From: Triglochin maritima | Taxonomy: Eukaryota > Streptophyta > Magnoliopsida > Alismatales > Juncaginaceae | Length of the DNA: 64,000 nt | Direction of reading: 5' to 3' | Assembly (NCBI GenBank): GCA_963682175.1 | Contig: OY821775.1 | Coordinates: forward strand, 35,090,053-35,154,052 | Shown: piece by piece, positions 1 through 11,175 of the stretch | Position numbering within the stretch: position 1 is the first letter of the stretch | Layout: every line of letters begins with the position of its first letter | The notes under the pieces: generated by a model | Seen by the model: only the letters and a program-made list of their open reading frames with translations | Database searches by the model: none | What the model was told of the DNA's origin: nothing | Position numbers and translations under genes: made by a program

Positions 1-1872
1 GATAAAATTTCAATTGTTCTCCACAGTTGTAAGGTTGTATACCTTGAAAGAAGCAAATAGTTGGAATGATGGTAGTTGCACTGCCCTACTGAAGTTGTTG
101 AAAGAAATTTTCCAAATAGCAATGAACTTTGGGATCATTCCTATGAGGCTAAAAAGATATTATGTCCCATGGGGATGTAGTATAGGAAAATACATGCATG
201 TCGTAATAATTGTATACTCTATATGTGTGATTCTGAAAACCAACATTATTGTCTTGTTTGTAATGTCTAACGGTACAACAAAAGAAAAATATAAGTTCTA
301 ATGAGAATGGATAACTACAAGGTCCCCCTACAAAGGTGTTGTGGTACCATCCAATAATTCGAAGGTTGAATCATTTGATTGCATGTTTAGATGAGTTGAA
401 CAACCGAACATTGCATGCAGATCAAGAGACAACGAATGATCAGTTGCTTCAACATCCTGCAGATTATTCCTAGTGGAAGAAAAAATTCTGACTTCGCGTT
501 ATTTGGTGAGGAATCAAGAAATCTGAGACTTGGACACTGTATCGATGGAATGAATCTTTACGGTAGTTTGACTAGACTTCATAGTTTGTGGCTTATTTTG
601 CTTGTCATTTACAATCTCCTACCATGGTTAAGCATGAAATGCAGATACATGATATTGTCGTTAATGATTTTGGGTCCAAAACAACCAGAAAACGACATCG
701 ACGTGCACTTCAGACCCTTAAATGATGACCTAAAGACATTGTGGGAAGAGTGAGCAAGTGTGGGATGCCCGTCGACAACAGTCATTTTCTAGGGGGTGCG
801 ATGATCTTCTACACAATAAATGACTTTCCCACATATATATGGTAATTTGTGGGGATATTCTGTGAAAGGTCACAAAGCTTGTCCATGTTGTGAAGAGAAC
901 ACATGTTCCTTGCAGCTAGCGCATGGTGGTAAAATGATGCCTCTTGGTCATCGGAGATTCATTCCTATAAATCATACGAACTATAGATTAAAGAAGGCAT
1001 TCAACGAAATCCAGGAATAGAATGAAGCACCAAAAGTAATCAGTGCCAAACAAGTATGTGAACATGTGAAGAAGATTAAATGTGAATTTGGTAAGCCTTA
1101 TAGTCGTGGAAATGGTAAGAGTAGTTGGAAAAATAAATTTATATTTTTAGATCTACCATACTGGAAAACTATAAATGTTAGACATTGTATTGATGCCATG
1201 CATATAGAAAACAATGTTTGTGATAGTTTATTGGGAACTCTTCTGAACATACGTGGTAAGACTAAAGTTGGCTATAAAGCCAATCTTGATCTAGTAGAAA
1301 TGATTGTCATGTATTGATGCAGCACCTACTATCTGTTTCTATTAGTTCGATATTGCCAATACACGTTAGACACATAACTTTCAAACTTGGTTTATTCTTG
1401 ATCTGAATTACATGGATAAGTTGCAGCATGAAGTTGTCGTTACAAAATGTCAGTTGGAGATGTACCCCCCTCGTCATTTTTTGACATTATTGTGCATTTG
1501 GTGGTTCATATAGTCTAGGAAATTTTTATTAGCTGGACCAGTATTTCTGAGCTGGATTTATCCTTTTGAGTGGTACATGGGTGTGTTGAAGGGATATTGT
1601 AACAATCTACGGAGGCCCCATGCCAATATTGTTGAAATCTACTTAGCCAAGGAAGTTATTAAGTTCTGTAATCAGTAATTTACTCATACAAAAGGTGTTG
1701 GACCTCCTAACAATCATCACAAAGACAGGACTGGAGGTAAAGGTACATGTGGTGCATAGTTGATAAGTCCAGAGGGTGTGAATCTCTTTAAGGTGTTTTT
1801 ATGTGTTGTGCAATTCTGATAAAGTTCAACCTTTTCTGGAAGACAACATGTACCTAATAAGGGGATAACATC
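1..1872 (+). pseudogene. CACTA (En/Spm) TNP2-type transposase relic, 5' cut by window edge
   Basis: Degenerate transposase of a CACTA DNA transposon; such enzymes excise and reinsert elements with CACTA ends. Read across frames, the stretch gives successive TNP2 landmarks: SYEAKKILCP-like at about 140-170; HPADYS and LRLGHCIDGMNLYG (about 455-555); LPWLSMKCRYM and GPKQPENDIDVHFRPL (about 620-720); YGNLWGYSVKGHKACP and GHRRFIP (about 835-970); LPYWKTINVRHCIDAMHIENNVCDSLLGTLLNI (about 1155-1250, quoted in overlapping parts); AGPVFLSWIYPFEWYMG (about 1533-1580); and a DUF4218-like DKVQPFLEDNMYLI tail near 1820-1860. The order matches TNP2, but at least six frame changes and stops separate the blocks, so it is dead. 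It ends at the LTR starting near 1873, which suggests that the copia element landed in it. No CACTA terminal repeat is visible. Confidence 0.88.
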
Positions 1873-3320
1873 CTACTAGGATCGTGTATTGGCCTAATTC
1901 TAATTACATTTAATGCTAATCTCTAGCTAAAGAAGTTGTGCAGTGGAATTAAAAACGTAGGGATAACAAGCAAACCACACACGTAGACAAGGTGATTTTT
2001 ATAGAGGTTCGACCTCCTGCCTACTCTCTCTCTTGTAAGATCTGCTTGACACCACGAGCTCCGCCTACGTCTTCGCTATCCAATCTCGTTCCTGGCCAAG
2101 ATTAAGCCTTTACACCGCAAACTCGCGATCAATCCTAGTCGACCTTGATTTCTTCCTGTCACAACCCGAGATGGAACACTTGGAGATTTCACCAAAATCC
2201 TTTCCTCCTGACAAACATTTGTGAGTGGAGTACACTCTCTAACTTGAGCACACTTTGAGTGAATAAGGAATTGATAAACTAAAGTGTGAGTATAGTCTTG
2301 GAGAGTATAGGTTTGGGGAACTAAAAGCTTGGGATTTTCTATTACATGTCTATGACAATTTGGAGTGTAAGAGTTGCCAAATTGTGCTTTGGTAACATCT
2401 ATTTATAAGCTCCTAAGGGGTTATAGCCATTGGGATTAATTTGGTAAGTGTTTGTGTAAGAAGCACGAAATAGAAAAGCACAGGGCACAGTTTTGGTGAA
2501 GTTTGGTCGACCAAATCGTGCTTAACGGTCGACCAGATGTCATCCAGAAGTGAGGTCCAGGAAAGTCTAGAAACACAACAGTCAACCGAGCAGGGAACGG
2601 TCGAACGAAAGTGGCTATAACTTAAGTTCTCTTAAGTTAACAGTCGAACTAAATGGTTGGCTCGGCCGATCAAAAACTAACAGGCTCTATGGGTTTGTCA
2701 AAAATGTTTAGGTTAGGTCGACCGAAATGGTTGGGTTGGTTGACCAAAAATAATAGGCACTTGGGGATTGTCAAAACGTTTATGTTCGGTCGACCAAAAC
2801 ATGGTCCAAGGTCGACTGATGGTCACTTGTATTTTGGGTTTTGGGAAAACCGATCGTTGTAGAATAAGACAAGTCTAACAGTCATTTCACACATGTAGAT
2901 GATCAAACAAAAGGTACAAGATGGTCGACTGGTGTAATACTATTGGCTAACATATTAACTGATCCAATTGGTCGAACTGAGAACTAGTTCGGTGGACCGA
3001 TTTTGCCCAGACAGTTCAGGTTTGGTTTTAAGTGTTTTCCTATTTAAGTTTGGGTGACCAACTGAAGTCCAAATGATAAAATATTTTGTACGTGACTTCT
3101 CTAAGGAACCTAGTGTGTGTGTGTGTGTGAGTAGTTATTTACTCTAGTATGCTCAAGTGCACAAAGTTCCTAAGACTGAAAAGAAATACAAAATTACATG
3201 TCTTCATTAGCACGATGCAATATATATGCTTTGCATAATGTGTGCTACTCTACATTGTGTATAATTAAGATTAGGTTGATTAAATCATCAAAAACATAGA
3301 TTAAGGCCAAAAAGGCAACA
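1873..3320 (-). repeat. 3' LTR of copia family G element
   Basis: Matches the 5' LTR at 5041-7940 (same strand) and, in reverse complement, the solo LTRs at 41903-43380 and 56973-58253. Shared blocks include TTATAGAGGTTCG (about 2000), the run of GAGCTCCGCCTACGTCTTCG (about 2058), and ATCTATTTATAAG near 2398, which is a TATA box read on the minus strand. The right edge ends GGCAACA at 3320. The left edge is eroded near 1873. The U3 part carries many copies of GGTCGACC-like words (2500-3000). Confidence 0.82.
3113..3129. repeat. (GT)n microsatellite inside LTR
   Basis: Uninterrupted GT run of about 17 bases in the U3 part of the LTR. The partner LTR has a shorter run at about 7684-7691, so the tract has changed length since insertion. 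Confidence 0.9.
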
Positions 3321-3486
3321 AACTCTTCATGCTTGGCCGGTCACTACCGATCTGCCATCTCTAAGCATCTACAAGTATAGATTTAGGTACCAAAACAATT
3401 TTGTGTCCTTGAACATTACTATTTGGGATCCAAACTATTTTGGTTTTAGGAACCCACACACTTGAAGAACTATGCTTATCAATTAA

Positions 3487-4789
3487 TTACTTTCCATTTA
3501 AAGTAGTATGAGCTACATGGTTTTTAACATATGAAGCATTATAGCCTAAACCATGTTTATCCAAATATTGTCTTTGACTACCTAAAAGCATGTCAAGCAT
3601 CTTGGTTCCATTTGTGAACCTTTCGAGATCTTTTCTTAATTGCACCTTATAAGTTCTAAGATCTAGTTGTTCATCATGTATGGGTGTTACTTTTAGACTA
3701 GCAAGTTTTGATACATGTTCTTCATGTCTAGCAATCACCTCATTCTTTTTATTCATGATTATTTCAATTTGGCTTAGGAGATCATTGATTGTCTTTCTAG
3801 CATTTTTGTTTTCTCACAAATGATATCATATTGTTGAACGAAAACATGAAACGCATTTTCAAGATCATCATGTGTATATGAATCATCATTAGCATTACAT
3901 TTTGAGCTATCACTACAGTATGATTTAGTAGAACAAGAAATTGATGTAGTAAAGCAAGAGTTAGAATCTACCTCACTTTGTTCATCCTCAATAGCCATGA
4001 TGCATGAGTGAGTAACTTCTATTCTACTATGCAAGGAGGAGGATGATGATGGTGATGAAGAGTCATCCCAAGTAGCCTTGTGAGCTCCCTCATTCCTTTC
4101 TTTTCTCTTGCTCTTCTCATTTTCCCTTCTTCTCTCCCTTCTCCTTTTTCTTTTCTCTCATTTTCACTCTCCTCCTTCTCCTTTTCTTTTTCTCTCTTCT
4201 CACTTCTTCTTTCTCTCATTTCTCCCTTATCTTTCTTGAGGAATTTGAAGAAGTCTTGTGCAAGGACCTCAATGTCCTCATTCTCCTCTCATCTCCTTGG
4301 TTCATCAGATTTTGCATGTAATGCAAAGGTTGGGTTCTTGGAGCCTTCCTTCTCCTTTCGATGACTTATATAGAGCTCATAAGCCATGATATTTCCAATT
4401 AACTCCATCTATACTTGGGAAAGGTCATGTGCATCTTCAATTGCGACCACCTTATATTTCCATTTGTTGTTGAGAGACCAAAGGAATTTCCTTGTCATTT
4501 CTCCTTCACTAATTTTTCTTCCAAGAACCAAAAGAGAATTAGTGATATCGGTGAAGCGAGTGTTCATTTCTCTTATGTTCTCACCGATTTGCATAGTGAA
4601 AATTTTATATTTATGCATGAAGAGACTAATTCTTGTTTCTTTTGTGTTGCTATCACCTTCATTATACATTTGAAGCCTATGCCATATATGATATGCACTT
4701 TCACAACCCCTAATTTTATTATATTCACCCTCATTTAATCCACAAAATAGGATGTTCATTAAACTAGAGTTCATTTCATATTCTTTCAT
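3487..4789 (-). pseudogene. Ty1-copia gag polyprotein relic (minus strand)
   Basis: Copia nucleocapsid precursor read right to left. At 4789-4409, 126 codons give a UBN2/gag_pre-type domain: YHIWHRLQMYNEG, TKETRISLFMHKYKIF, REMNTRFTDITNSL and WKYKVVAIEDAHDLS. This continues into MAYELYISHRKEKEGSK (about 4390-4340). A purine-rich KE/RE stretch (4230-4080) follows, then HKATWDDSSPSSSSSLHSR (about 4080-4019) and an acidic, serine-rich 86-codon block (4034-3774). Last comes 3756-3487, with FTNGTKMLDMLLGSQRQYLDKHGLGYN in overlapping parts, a usual gag/pol boundary motif of SIRE-like copia. Several frame changes break it. The CCHC zinc knuckle expected between the UBN2 block and the KATWDDS motif is not seen. 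Pol is absent downstream. Confidence 0.82.
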
Positions 4790-5024
4790 TTTAGCTCTAG
4801 CTAATGTGGAAAGTTCTTATTCATTACGGGGTGTGTAAGGGTTTGGTAAGAAAATCTAATACTCACGGTCATTTCAAATCAAGAAAATCTTCATTCTAAT
4901 TTTCCAATAGTCATAAGTTTACCCATTAAGCAAATGAGGTCTAGTAGTACACAAACCCTCTACTTAATTAGTTCTGCCAGCAGCCACGCTAAAATATGGT
5001 TAAGTATATGAAATTTAGCACATA

Positions 5025-5038
5025 GGCTATGATACCTA
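5025..5038 (-). other. Primer binding site, initiator tRNA-Met type
   Basis: Three bases inside the 5' LTR edge, the minus strand reads AGGTATCATAGCC, close to the plant copia PBS TGGTATCAGAGCC. It fixes the orientation of the element and marks 5041-7940 as the 5' LTR. Confidence 0.7.
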
Positions 5039-5040
5039 AT

Positions 5041-7940
5041 TGTACGATCGTGTATGACCCTAATTCTAATCACTTTTAATGCTAATCTCTACCAAAAGAA
5101 GTTTTGCAGTGGAATTAAAAGGTAGGGAAAAGCAAGCAAACCAAATAAGTAGACAAGGCGATTTTTATAGAGGTTCGGCCTCCCGCCAACTTCCTCTTTT
5201 GCAAGCTCCGCTCAACTCCGTTAGCTCCGCCTACGTCTTCACTATCCATTCTCGTTCTGCACCGAGATTAAGCCTTTACACCACAAACTCACAAACAATC
5301 CTCGTCGAGCTTGATTTCTTCCTCTCACAACCCGAGAGGGAACACTTCGGGCATTCACCGAAATCCTTGCTTCTTGACAGACAATTACGAGTGGAACACA
5401 CTCTCTAACGTGAGCACACTTTGAGTGAATAAGGAATTGATAAACTAAAGTGTGAAGTTTAGCCTTGGAGAGTATAGGTTTGGGGAATTGAAAGTTTGGG
5501 AGTTTCTCTTAGATGTGTATGCCAATATGGAGTGTAAGAGTTTTCAAATTGTGTCTTGGTGACATCTATTTATAAGATCCTAATGGGTTATAGCCATTGG
5601 GATTAATATGGTAAGTGTTTGTGTAAGAAGCACAGGGCACAATTTAGAGGAAGTACGGTCGATTGAATCGTGCTTAATGGACAACCAGATGTCTCCAGAA
5701 ATGAAGTCCAGGAAAGTCTAGAAACACAATGGTCGACCGAGAAGGGAATGGTCGAATGAAACTAGCTATAACTTAACTTCTCTTAAGTTAACAATCAAAC
5801 TAAATTGTTGGTTCGGTCGAGCGAAAACTAACTTGCTCTATGGCTTGTAAAAAATGTATATGTTGGGTCAACCAAATTTTTTGGGTTGGTCAACCAAAAA
5901 TAACATACCTTTGGGGATTGTGAAAAATAACATCCCGGCAACGGCGCCAAAAACTTGTTGAACGTTTTGTTTAAAACCGTAAGTGCACGGCCGCGATGAA
6001 GCGGTGGCAAGTACGGGTCGTCCTCAGGGAGGTGAGCAGCCTCTTGTTTATCAGAAATCAAGTGGCAAAAATAGGGGGAGAAAGATGTTTATGCTACTCT
6101 ACTCTATACTACGCTAAGAAGTAGGAAATGCGAAAGGAAGAACCAAACAATGAAATAATAACTAAGCTAAGAACAAGGGAAGATTGCTGGAATACAGAAA
6201 TGGGAAACCCCTAAGGGGTGGAGTGAGTGCACACATGAAAAGAGGTGGGTGTAGAATACATTCTTTAAGCACATGAAGGTGGTGTTTATCAAGCATAGGA
6301 AGTGTCTAAATGTTATGGCAAAACCTATCAATCTATTCACCAACTTAGTTGATTAACATTTACATATGCAAGGTGTTTATTTCAGAACCTAAACAAGCAT
6401 GAGAGGTGTCTAATCATTTTGGCAAAACCTATCATGTTGTAAATTCTATCCTAAACAAGAAAGCATCCATTCATGTTTAATCAACACATTGAAATTAAAG
6501 CATTCATCCCATTCTCTGATGCATGTATGTACATCTACTCCACCCCCCAAAGGGGATGGAACTACTCACTAAATATTACACTAATTATTAAACTATGGAA
6601 AGAAAGCATATTAAAACTAAGCTAGAATTAAAAGATGATTAAACTAAAACATGCACAAACAATAAAAGAAGCATAAAACAAACAATGAAAGAAACAAAAA
6701 ACTTTATTGATAAAATGACTCACATTAAAAGTAGCATCCTCCCACTTTAGTGTGTGCTTCAAGGCCTCACTTCTAGTAGGAAGAATAGTCACTTAAAATA
6801 TGGAGTGATTACAAAAGGAGGTGAAGAGTTCTATTTATAGGCATGGAGAAAGCTAATCCGGGACAATCCCCCGATGTGGGACTAAACCAATACCAAAAAT
6901 ACACTAAGCATACACTAATACACGTGCTACAGAAAACTAAATGGATTCTGGGCCATCTGGACCGCCAATTGGCGGTCTATATGGTTTAGATCCATTTGGT
7001 TTTCTTTGTGGGCTTTGCTTGAAGTGTTTGTTGGTCTTGGATGCATCTGGTTGGTTTGTTGGAGCTCCGACCTGAATCCAATTGATAAAATACTCCCCAT
7101 GATGGTGTGAAGTATTCTGTTTTGCTCTTAGGTCCCTCTGTCTTGCGTTCAGGTCCTTCTCCCTTGCATCTTGGTCCCCATATCTCACAATCCAGTCCTT
7201 TTTCCCAGCTTTTGGCTCCTTTTATGCTTCATCTCTTCAAACCTAATTATTCCTGAAAACTAAACATAAAACTCGTAACATAGCATTGTTTAGGTGAAAG
7301 ATAATGGATATAAGATACAAATATGAGCATGAAATGATGTCAATCAATTGTCAAAATGTTTATGTTTGGTCGAATGAAACAAGGGGCACGGTCGATTGGT
7401 GGTCACTTGTATTTGGGGTTTTTGGAAAACCGACTGTCGTAGAAAAAGACATGTCTGACACATGTAAACGGTCGAACAACAGGTACAAGACGGTCGACCC
7501 GGTGCAACACTATTAGCTAACAGATTAACTGATCCAATCGGTCGAACTGAGAACTAGTTTGGTCGACCAATTTTGCTGAGGCAGTTGAGGTTTGGTTTTT
7601 AGGGTTTTCCTGTCTATGTTTGGGTGGCCAATTGAAGTCCAAATGATCTGTGATTTTGTATGTGACTTGTCTAAGGAACCTAGTGTGTGTGTGAGAGTAG
7701 TTATTTACTCTATATGCTCAAGTACACAAAATTACTTAGACTCAAAAGAAATACAAAATTACATGTCTCCAATAGCTTGATTACATGTCCTCATTTGAAT
7801 TCTTTTCTTCCTTGAGTCTTGATCACCTGTAAAGGTTAGCACAATGCAATATATATGTTATGCATAATGTGTGCTACTCTACATGGATTATATTTAAGAT
7901 TATGTTGATTAAATCATCAAAACATAGATTAAGGACAAAC
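5041..7940 (-). repeat. 5' LTR of copia family G element, split by a gypsy LTR
   Basis: LTR in two parts, 5041-5921 and 7352-7940, about 1.47 kb together, in line with 1448 bp for the partner and 1478 bp for the solo copy at 41903. The word GGGGATTGT.CAAAA, continuous in the partner LTR near 2765, is split at 5921 by a 1425-bp insert flanked by ATTGT. The right end stops in CATAGATTAAGGAC, short of the expected GCCAACA end, and joins unrelated sequence. Confidence 0.82.
5922..7346 (-). repeat. Athila-like gypsy LTR with PBS attached, flanked by ATTGT
   Basis: Insert in the copia LTR, flanked by ATTGT at 5917-5921 and 7347-7351. From 5956 to 7346 it is a full minus-strand family B LTR (begins TGTTGAACG, ends GATGTCAATCA). 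It has the TATA box (tatttata on the plus strand, about 6832-6839), GGGACAATCCCCCGATGTGGGAC, and the palindrome GACCGCCAATTGGCGGTC at 6960-6977. Unlike a normal solo LTR, it keeps 34 bases of interior (5922-5955) including TCCCGGCAACGGCGCCA, almost the exact 3' end of tRNA-Asp, i.e. the PBS read from the other strand. The rest of the interior and the other LTR are missing. Confidence 0.82.
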
Positions 7941-7959
7941 TACCAAGACCTATCGATTA

Positions 7960-9000
7960 GTAGTACCAACCGTATTTTGGAGCAAAAGATCGTAGTTAAA
8001 GACATCAAGGAAATCAACCTCTCAACTTTTCTTGCCAAACACCATTTGGATGATTTCTTCGAAGACCAGTTTTCGGTGAAATTTTCCTCTGATGATTGCA
8101 GCCAATTTTATTTCAACCTTGTAGAAATATCCACTCAAGTTGGCACTCAAAAGGCCCTCACATCCAAAATCAATGGTGTTTCTTTCACTCTCAGTGCCTG
8201 ACTACTTAGGAAGATCACTAGTCTCCCTGGTGCTGGAGATGACATCTATGACTTGCCTTGGGAGGAGGTATGTGGGTTGATCAATCAATTCGTTGATGTT
8301 ACCAAACCAACGGTGCAACCACAACAAAATCTCTCGATCAAGTGTAATCAGTTTTCTACCAATCATTTGTAAAGTCCTTTGCCGATTAATCTCCTACAAT
8401 CTTTTCATTCGCAAAGGTCATCAAGATGAAGTCAGGCATTGGATGATGAAATGCTTATTCAATCTTTGCATTGGGACTGACACAAATTTTTCTCTCTTCA
8501 TCATCAATCACATGTGCCATGTCTCTCACCACACGCATAATTTTGTTCCTTTTTCGATGATTGTCTCCCTCATTGTCGAACACTTGAAAGTAGGCCCCGA
8601 CTCAGATTTGTTCAAATCATCGCAAGTCATCATCGACAAATGCATGCTCAAACGGTTTAAATTGGGGAGCAAAAATCCATTGCTGAAGCACCTCCCAGAA
8701 ACGGAGAAGATGAATCCACCAATGATGACCAATCCCTGATTGACAAAGAAATGACCGAGGCTCATTCGTTGTCTCCCACTCTAACTAAACCCGCAATTGA
8801 CCAAAGATGGGATCTTAAAAAGGGTCGTGGTCCTCGACACTACACTCACCTCGATGTCCATTCGGTTCGGATGCTCAATGGAATTAACCCCTGTGGGCTT
8901 ATTAGTTTGAGAGGATTGAGGACAGGAATTGCCATGAGATCCAAGAAGATCGTGGGCCAGTAGTCCCAACCACAAAGGATTGTGGATAGAAGAGCTCATC
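7960..9000 (+). pseudogene. Relic of a plant transposon-protein ORF (accessory ORF of gypsy elements)
   Basis: Broken reading frames resembling the uncharacterised 'putative plant transposon protein' family often carried by large plant gypsy elements. Visible blocks: NLSTFLAKHHLDDFFEDQF (about 8010-8070); SLPGAGDDIYDLPWEEVCGL (about 8222-8280); then in another frame LISYNLFIRKGHQDEVRHWM and NFSLFIINHMCHVS within 8293-8739, followed by PFSMIVSLIVEHLKV. Family members have the pattern 'L..NL.PR.GH..EV', a hydrophobic 'I..HM' and 'LPYG.L'. No catalytic function is known and I do not assign one. The block begins where the copia LTR ends and has no LTR of its own nearby. The family call rests on memory of such proteins. 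Confidence 0.55.
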
Positions 9001-9060
9001 AATGTTTTCCATGCTTTGCAGTTGACGACATCAAATTTGCTCAACGAAATCAATAACTAA

Positions 9061-10061
9061 ATTTGTATGGTTGGAGATTCTCACCAAGTGTTTACTGATT
9101 CTCAAAATGAGATAATGGATTTCCTTCACATTAGGAACAAGGCAGACAACTACCACATTTGTTCATTCAATGAACCGATATGTGTTTGGTCATCTGTTTT
9201 GCACATGGGTTTGCATTGCTTTCACACAGTCCCACCTCAGACATTGAGAAAGGAAAATGTTAAGTGAGCGTAGATTCGTTGGAGTGCACAAACAACCCCC
9301 ATGGAGTCAAATCGAATCTATAATTCAATAGAGCCTCCCTCAAAAAAACTAGCCATATGTCAAGATAGCTAGGTGAGTATACTTATAATGAATTCACAAA
9401 ATGAAATCTTTTGCCGAACCTAGAACTCCGTCCAATGTTCCATTTTATGGTTGATCGACTTCTTGACTGACTACGTGATTGTTGCATGCAAAGTTGATGT
9501 AATCGTATTTCCTTTATTGTGTTCGCAAATGTAGAATTAGTGGTGGTGTACTATTGTATCATTACAGTGCTAATCATGTATTTCAAATATATATATATCA
9601 AACATCCATTTAATAATTATGATACAACCTTACACTAAGAACTTTATCGTGTAGAGTTTTTCAAATCCATATTCCTAAATTTCTTCCTTCGCTAAAAAAT
9701 CCATTTCATTCTTTAACTTCTTGTTGTATAATCTTGTCCTGTTTTAACTTGAACATCTTAATTCCTAGCACAATATTTCCAAAGCATGTCTTATATTGAC
9801 CGAATGCATCTCGGTTGTCTTAAATGGTGATTTTATTTAGGGAATTCGGTTTACCGAACGTGATTCGGGCGACCGCATTCAAGTAAGGTTTACATTGCTT
9901 TCCGTTTCCAACCACAAATATTGAGAAAGGACAAGGAACAAAAAACTATAGCAAATCTTATAGATTTGGGTTCTCAATTAGTGTAGAAAAACTATAACAT
10001 ATCCATTTTGAGTTTCGTTATGACAACACACAACCTTTCATTACGTGGCCAACAATATCAT
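9061..10061. other. Unassigned intergenic sequence
   Basis: AT-rich sequence without a recognisable gene. A weak direct repeat of about 50 bp is visible: GTTTGCATTGCTTTC..CATTGAGAAAGGA (about 9208-9256) and GTTTACATTGCTTTC..TATTGAGAAAGGA (about 9889-9928). An (AT)n run lies near 9587-9598. Confidence 0.5.
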
Positions 10062-10748
10062 AGGTTGTATACGTCCAAAGTTTGGAAATTAGCGATGTAC
10101 CCATGATTCTGCAAAACTTGGACGTGTACCTATCAAATAAACTTGTAATTGCCTTCATACTTATTCGTAATAGTAGGTCCCACAATCGTGTGCCTCCATT
10201 TACGTTTTTCGTAAGGCACTGTTTTTTTCTTCGTTGGGTTTTTTAATTCTGTACTGATCAAAAGTTTGCAAAATGGAGACATACACTCATGGTTTTGCAA
10301 AAATTGGATGTGTATCTATCAAATAAAATTGTAACTGACCTCATACGTATCCAATGCTCACATAATTGCAAGATCAAAAAATTAATGATGATGGATTGGA
10401 CATGTACCTATCAAAAAATTGCAAGATCAACAAACCCGATGCATTTATATAATTTTTGTTATATATGATAATGAATATTTTACAAAAATATGTAATTTCT
10501 GTTATTTTCAAAAAGTTTTAGTCATTCTTATTAAAAGTTTTACATAATACATATAATTATTATAATATATGATATGTTTATATATGACTTGTTACTTAAC
10601 CGTGTTTCCTTCCGTGTCTGAAAGAGGCATGAGAAAAAGGAAAAATATTTTTTGTACATTTTGGTATGCATAGAGAAAATGAGAGAGAAAAAATTATATT
10701 CTAGAGTTGACAAAATTGCATGTAAAACTTCATGCCGAAAGGAAATTA

Positions 10749-10768
10749 TCCCCCCCCCCCCCCCCCCC
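10749..10768. repeat. Poly(C) tract
   Basis: About 20 consecutive C bases in the centre of the TIR element. On the minus strand it is a G run that could form a quadruplex. Assembly length here is likely to be unreliable. Confidence 0.9.
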
Positions 10769-10904
10769 ACATGGTTAGTTATTGCAAAATAACAATTTTG
10801 GTGGGGAAATTTAACCGGTTCAAAGAATTAGAGGTGGTTTAGGCAAAATATCCCCTAAGTCTGCACTACATCTGCTACATATCACTAATAGTTTACATTG
10901 GCAT

Positions 10905-11175
10905 ATGAGCATATCAAATTAAAATTAAAAATTGCTTTGCGGTTTTATTTATTGGCATTATAGCACATATCATTTTGAAATTTAAAATGTCCTGCATTGT
11001 TATTTTTTAGCATTTTAACATATATCAAATTAATATTAAAAAATGTATTGCATTCTTGTTTACTAGTGTTATAGCATAGAACAAATTAAAAGTAAAAATG
11101 TTCTGCAATATTTTTTTGTAGCATTATATCATATATCAAATTAAAACAAAAAATGTACAGTATTGTTGTTTATTA
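10905..11175. repeat. Degenerate tandem repeat of about 60-65 bp, four to five copies
   Basis: Successive copies of a unit like CATATATCAAATTAAAA.. AAATGT.CTGCATTGTTGTTT.TTAGCATTATAG, starting near 10905, 10967, 11028, 11085 and 11137. Copies differ at many positions and vary in length. The array lies between the TIR arms and explains much of the element's AT-rich core. Confidence 0.7.

Larger units (their letters stand above)
1873..7940 (-). mobile_element. Ty1-copia element (family G), gag only, pol deleted
   Basis: Minus-strand LTR retrotransposon. On the plus strand the order is 3' LTR (1873-3320), a 1.7-kb interior with a copia gag, an initiator-tRNA PBS (5025-5038) and the 5' LTR (5041-7940, itself split by a gypsy LTR). 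The interior holds no integrase, RT or RNase H, so any mobility would have depended on proteins supplied in trans. The gag style (UBN2-like domain, then a KATWDDS-like segment) and the Met PBS point to a SIRE/Maximus-like copia lineage; that lineage call is inference. The two LTRs differ by many substitutions and small indels, so the insertion is old. The right end (expected to finish GCCAACA) is lost near 7940, so a target duplication cannot be checked. Confidence 0.8.

Noticed and set aside
4019..4219. Minus-strand ORF with HHHHHPPPC as a metal-binding peptide
   Set aside because: The His run is an off-frame reading of the copia gag segment that gives WDDSSPSSSSS in frame; the rest is the GA-rich tract.
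4080..4364. Plus-strand Ser/Phe/Leu-rich ORF that looks like a membrane protein
   Set aside because: It is the antisense of the purine-rich gag segment; its hydrophobicity comes from the pyrimidine tract.
5933..5949. tRNA-Asp gene 3' end
   Set aside because: Only the last 17 bases match and they adjoin an LTR edge; this is a primer binding site, not a tRNA gene.
8293..8739. Intact host gene
   Set aside because: Open for 148 codons but flanking blocks of the same family lie in other frames, and no start context, introns or downstream exon could be recognised.
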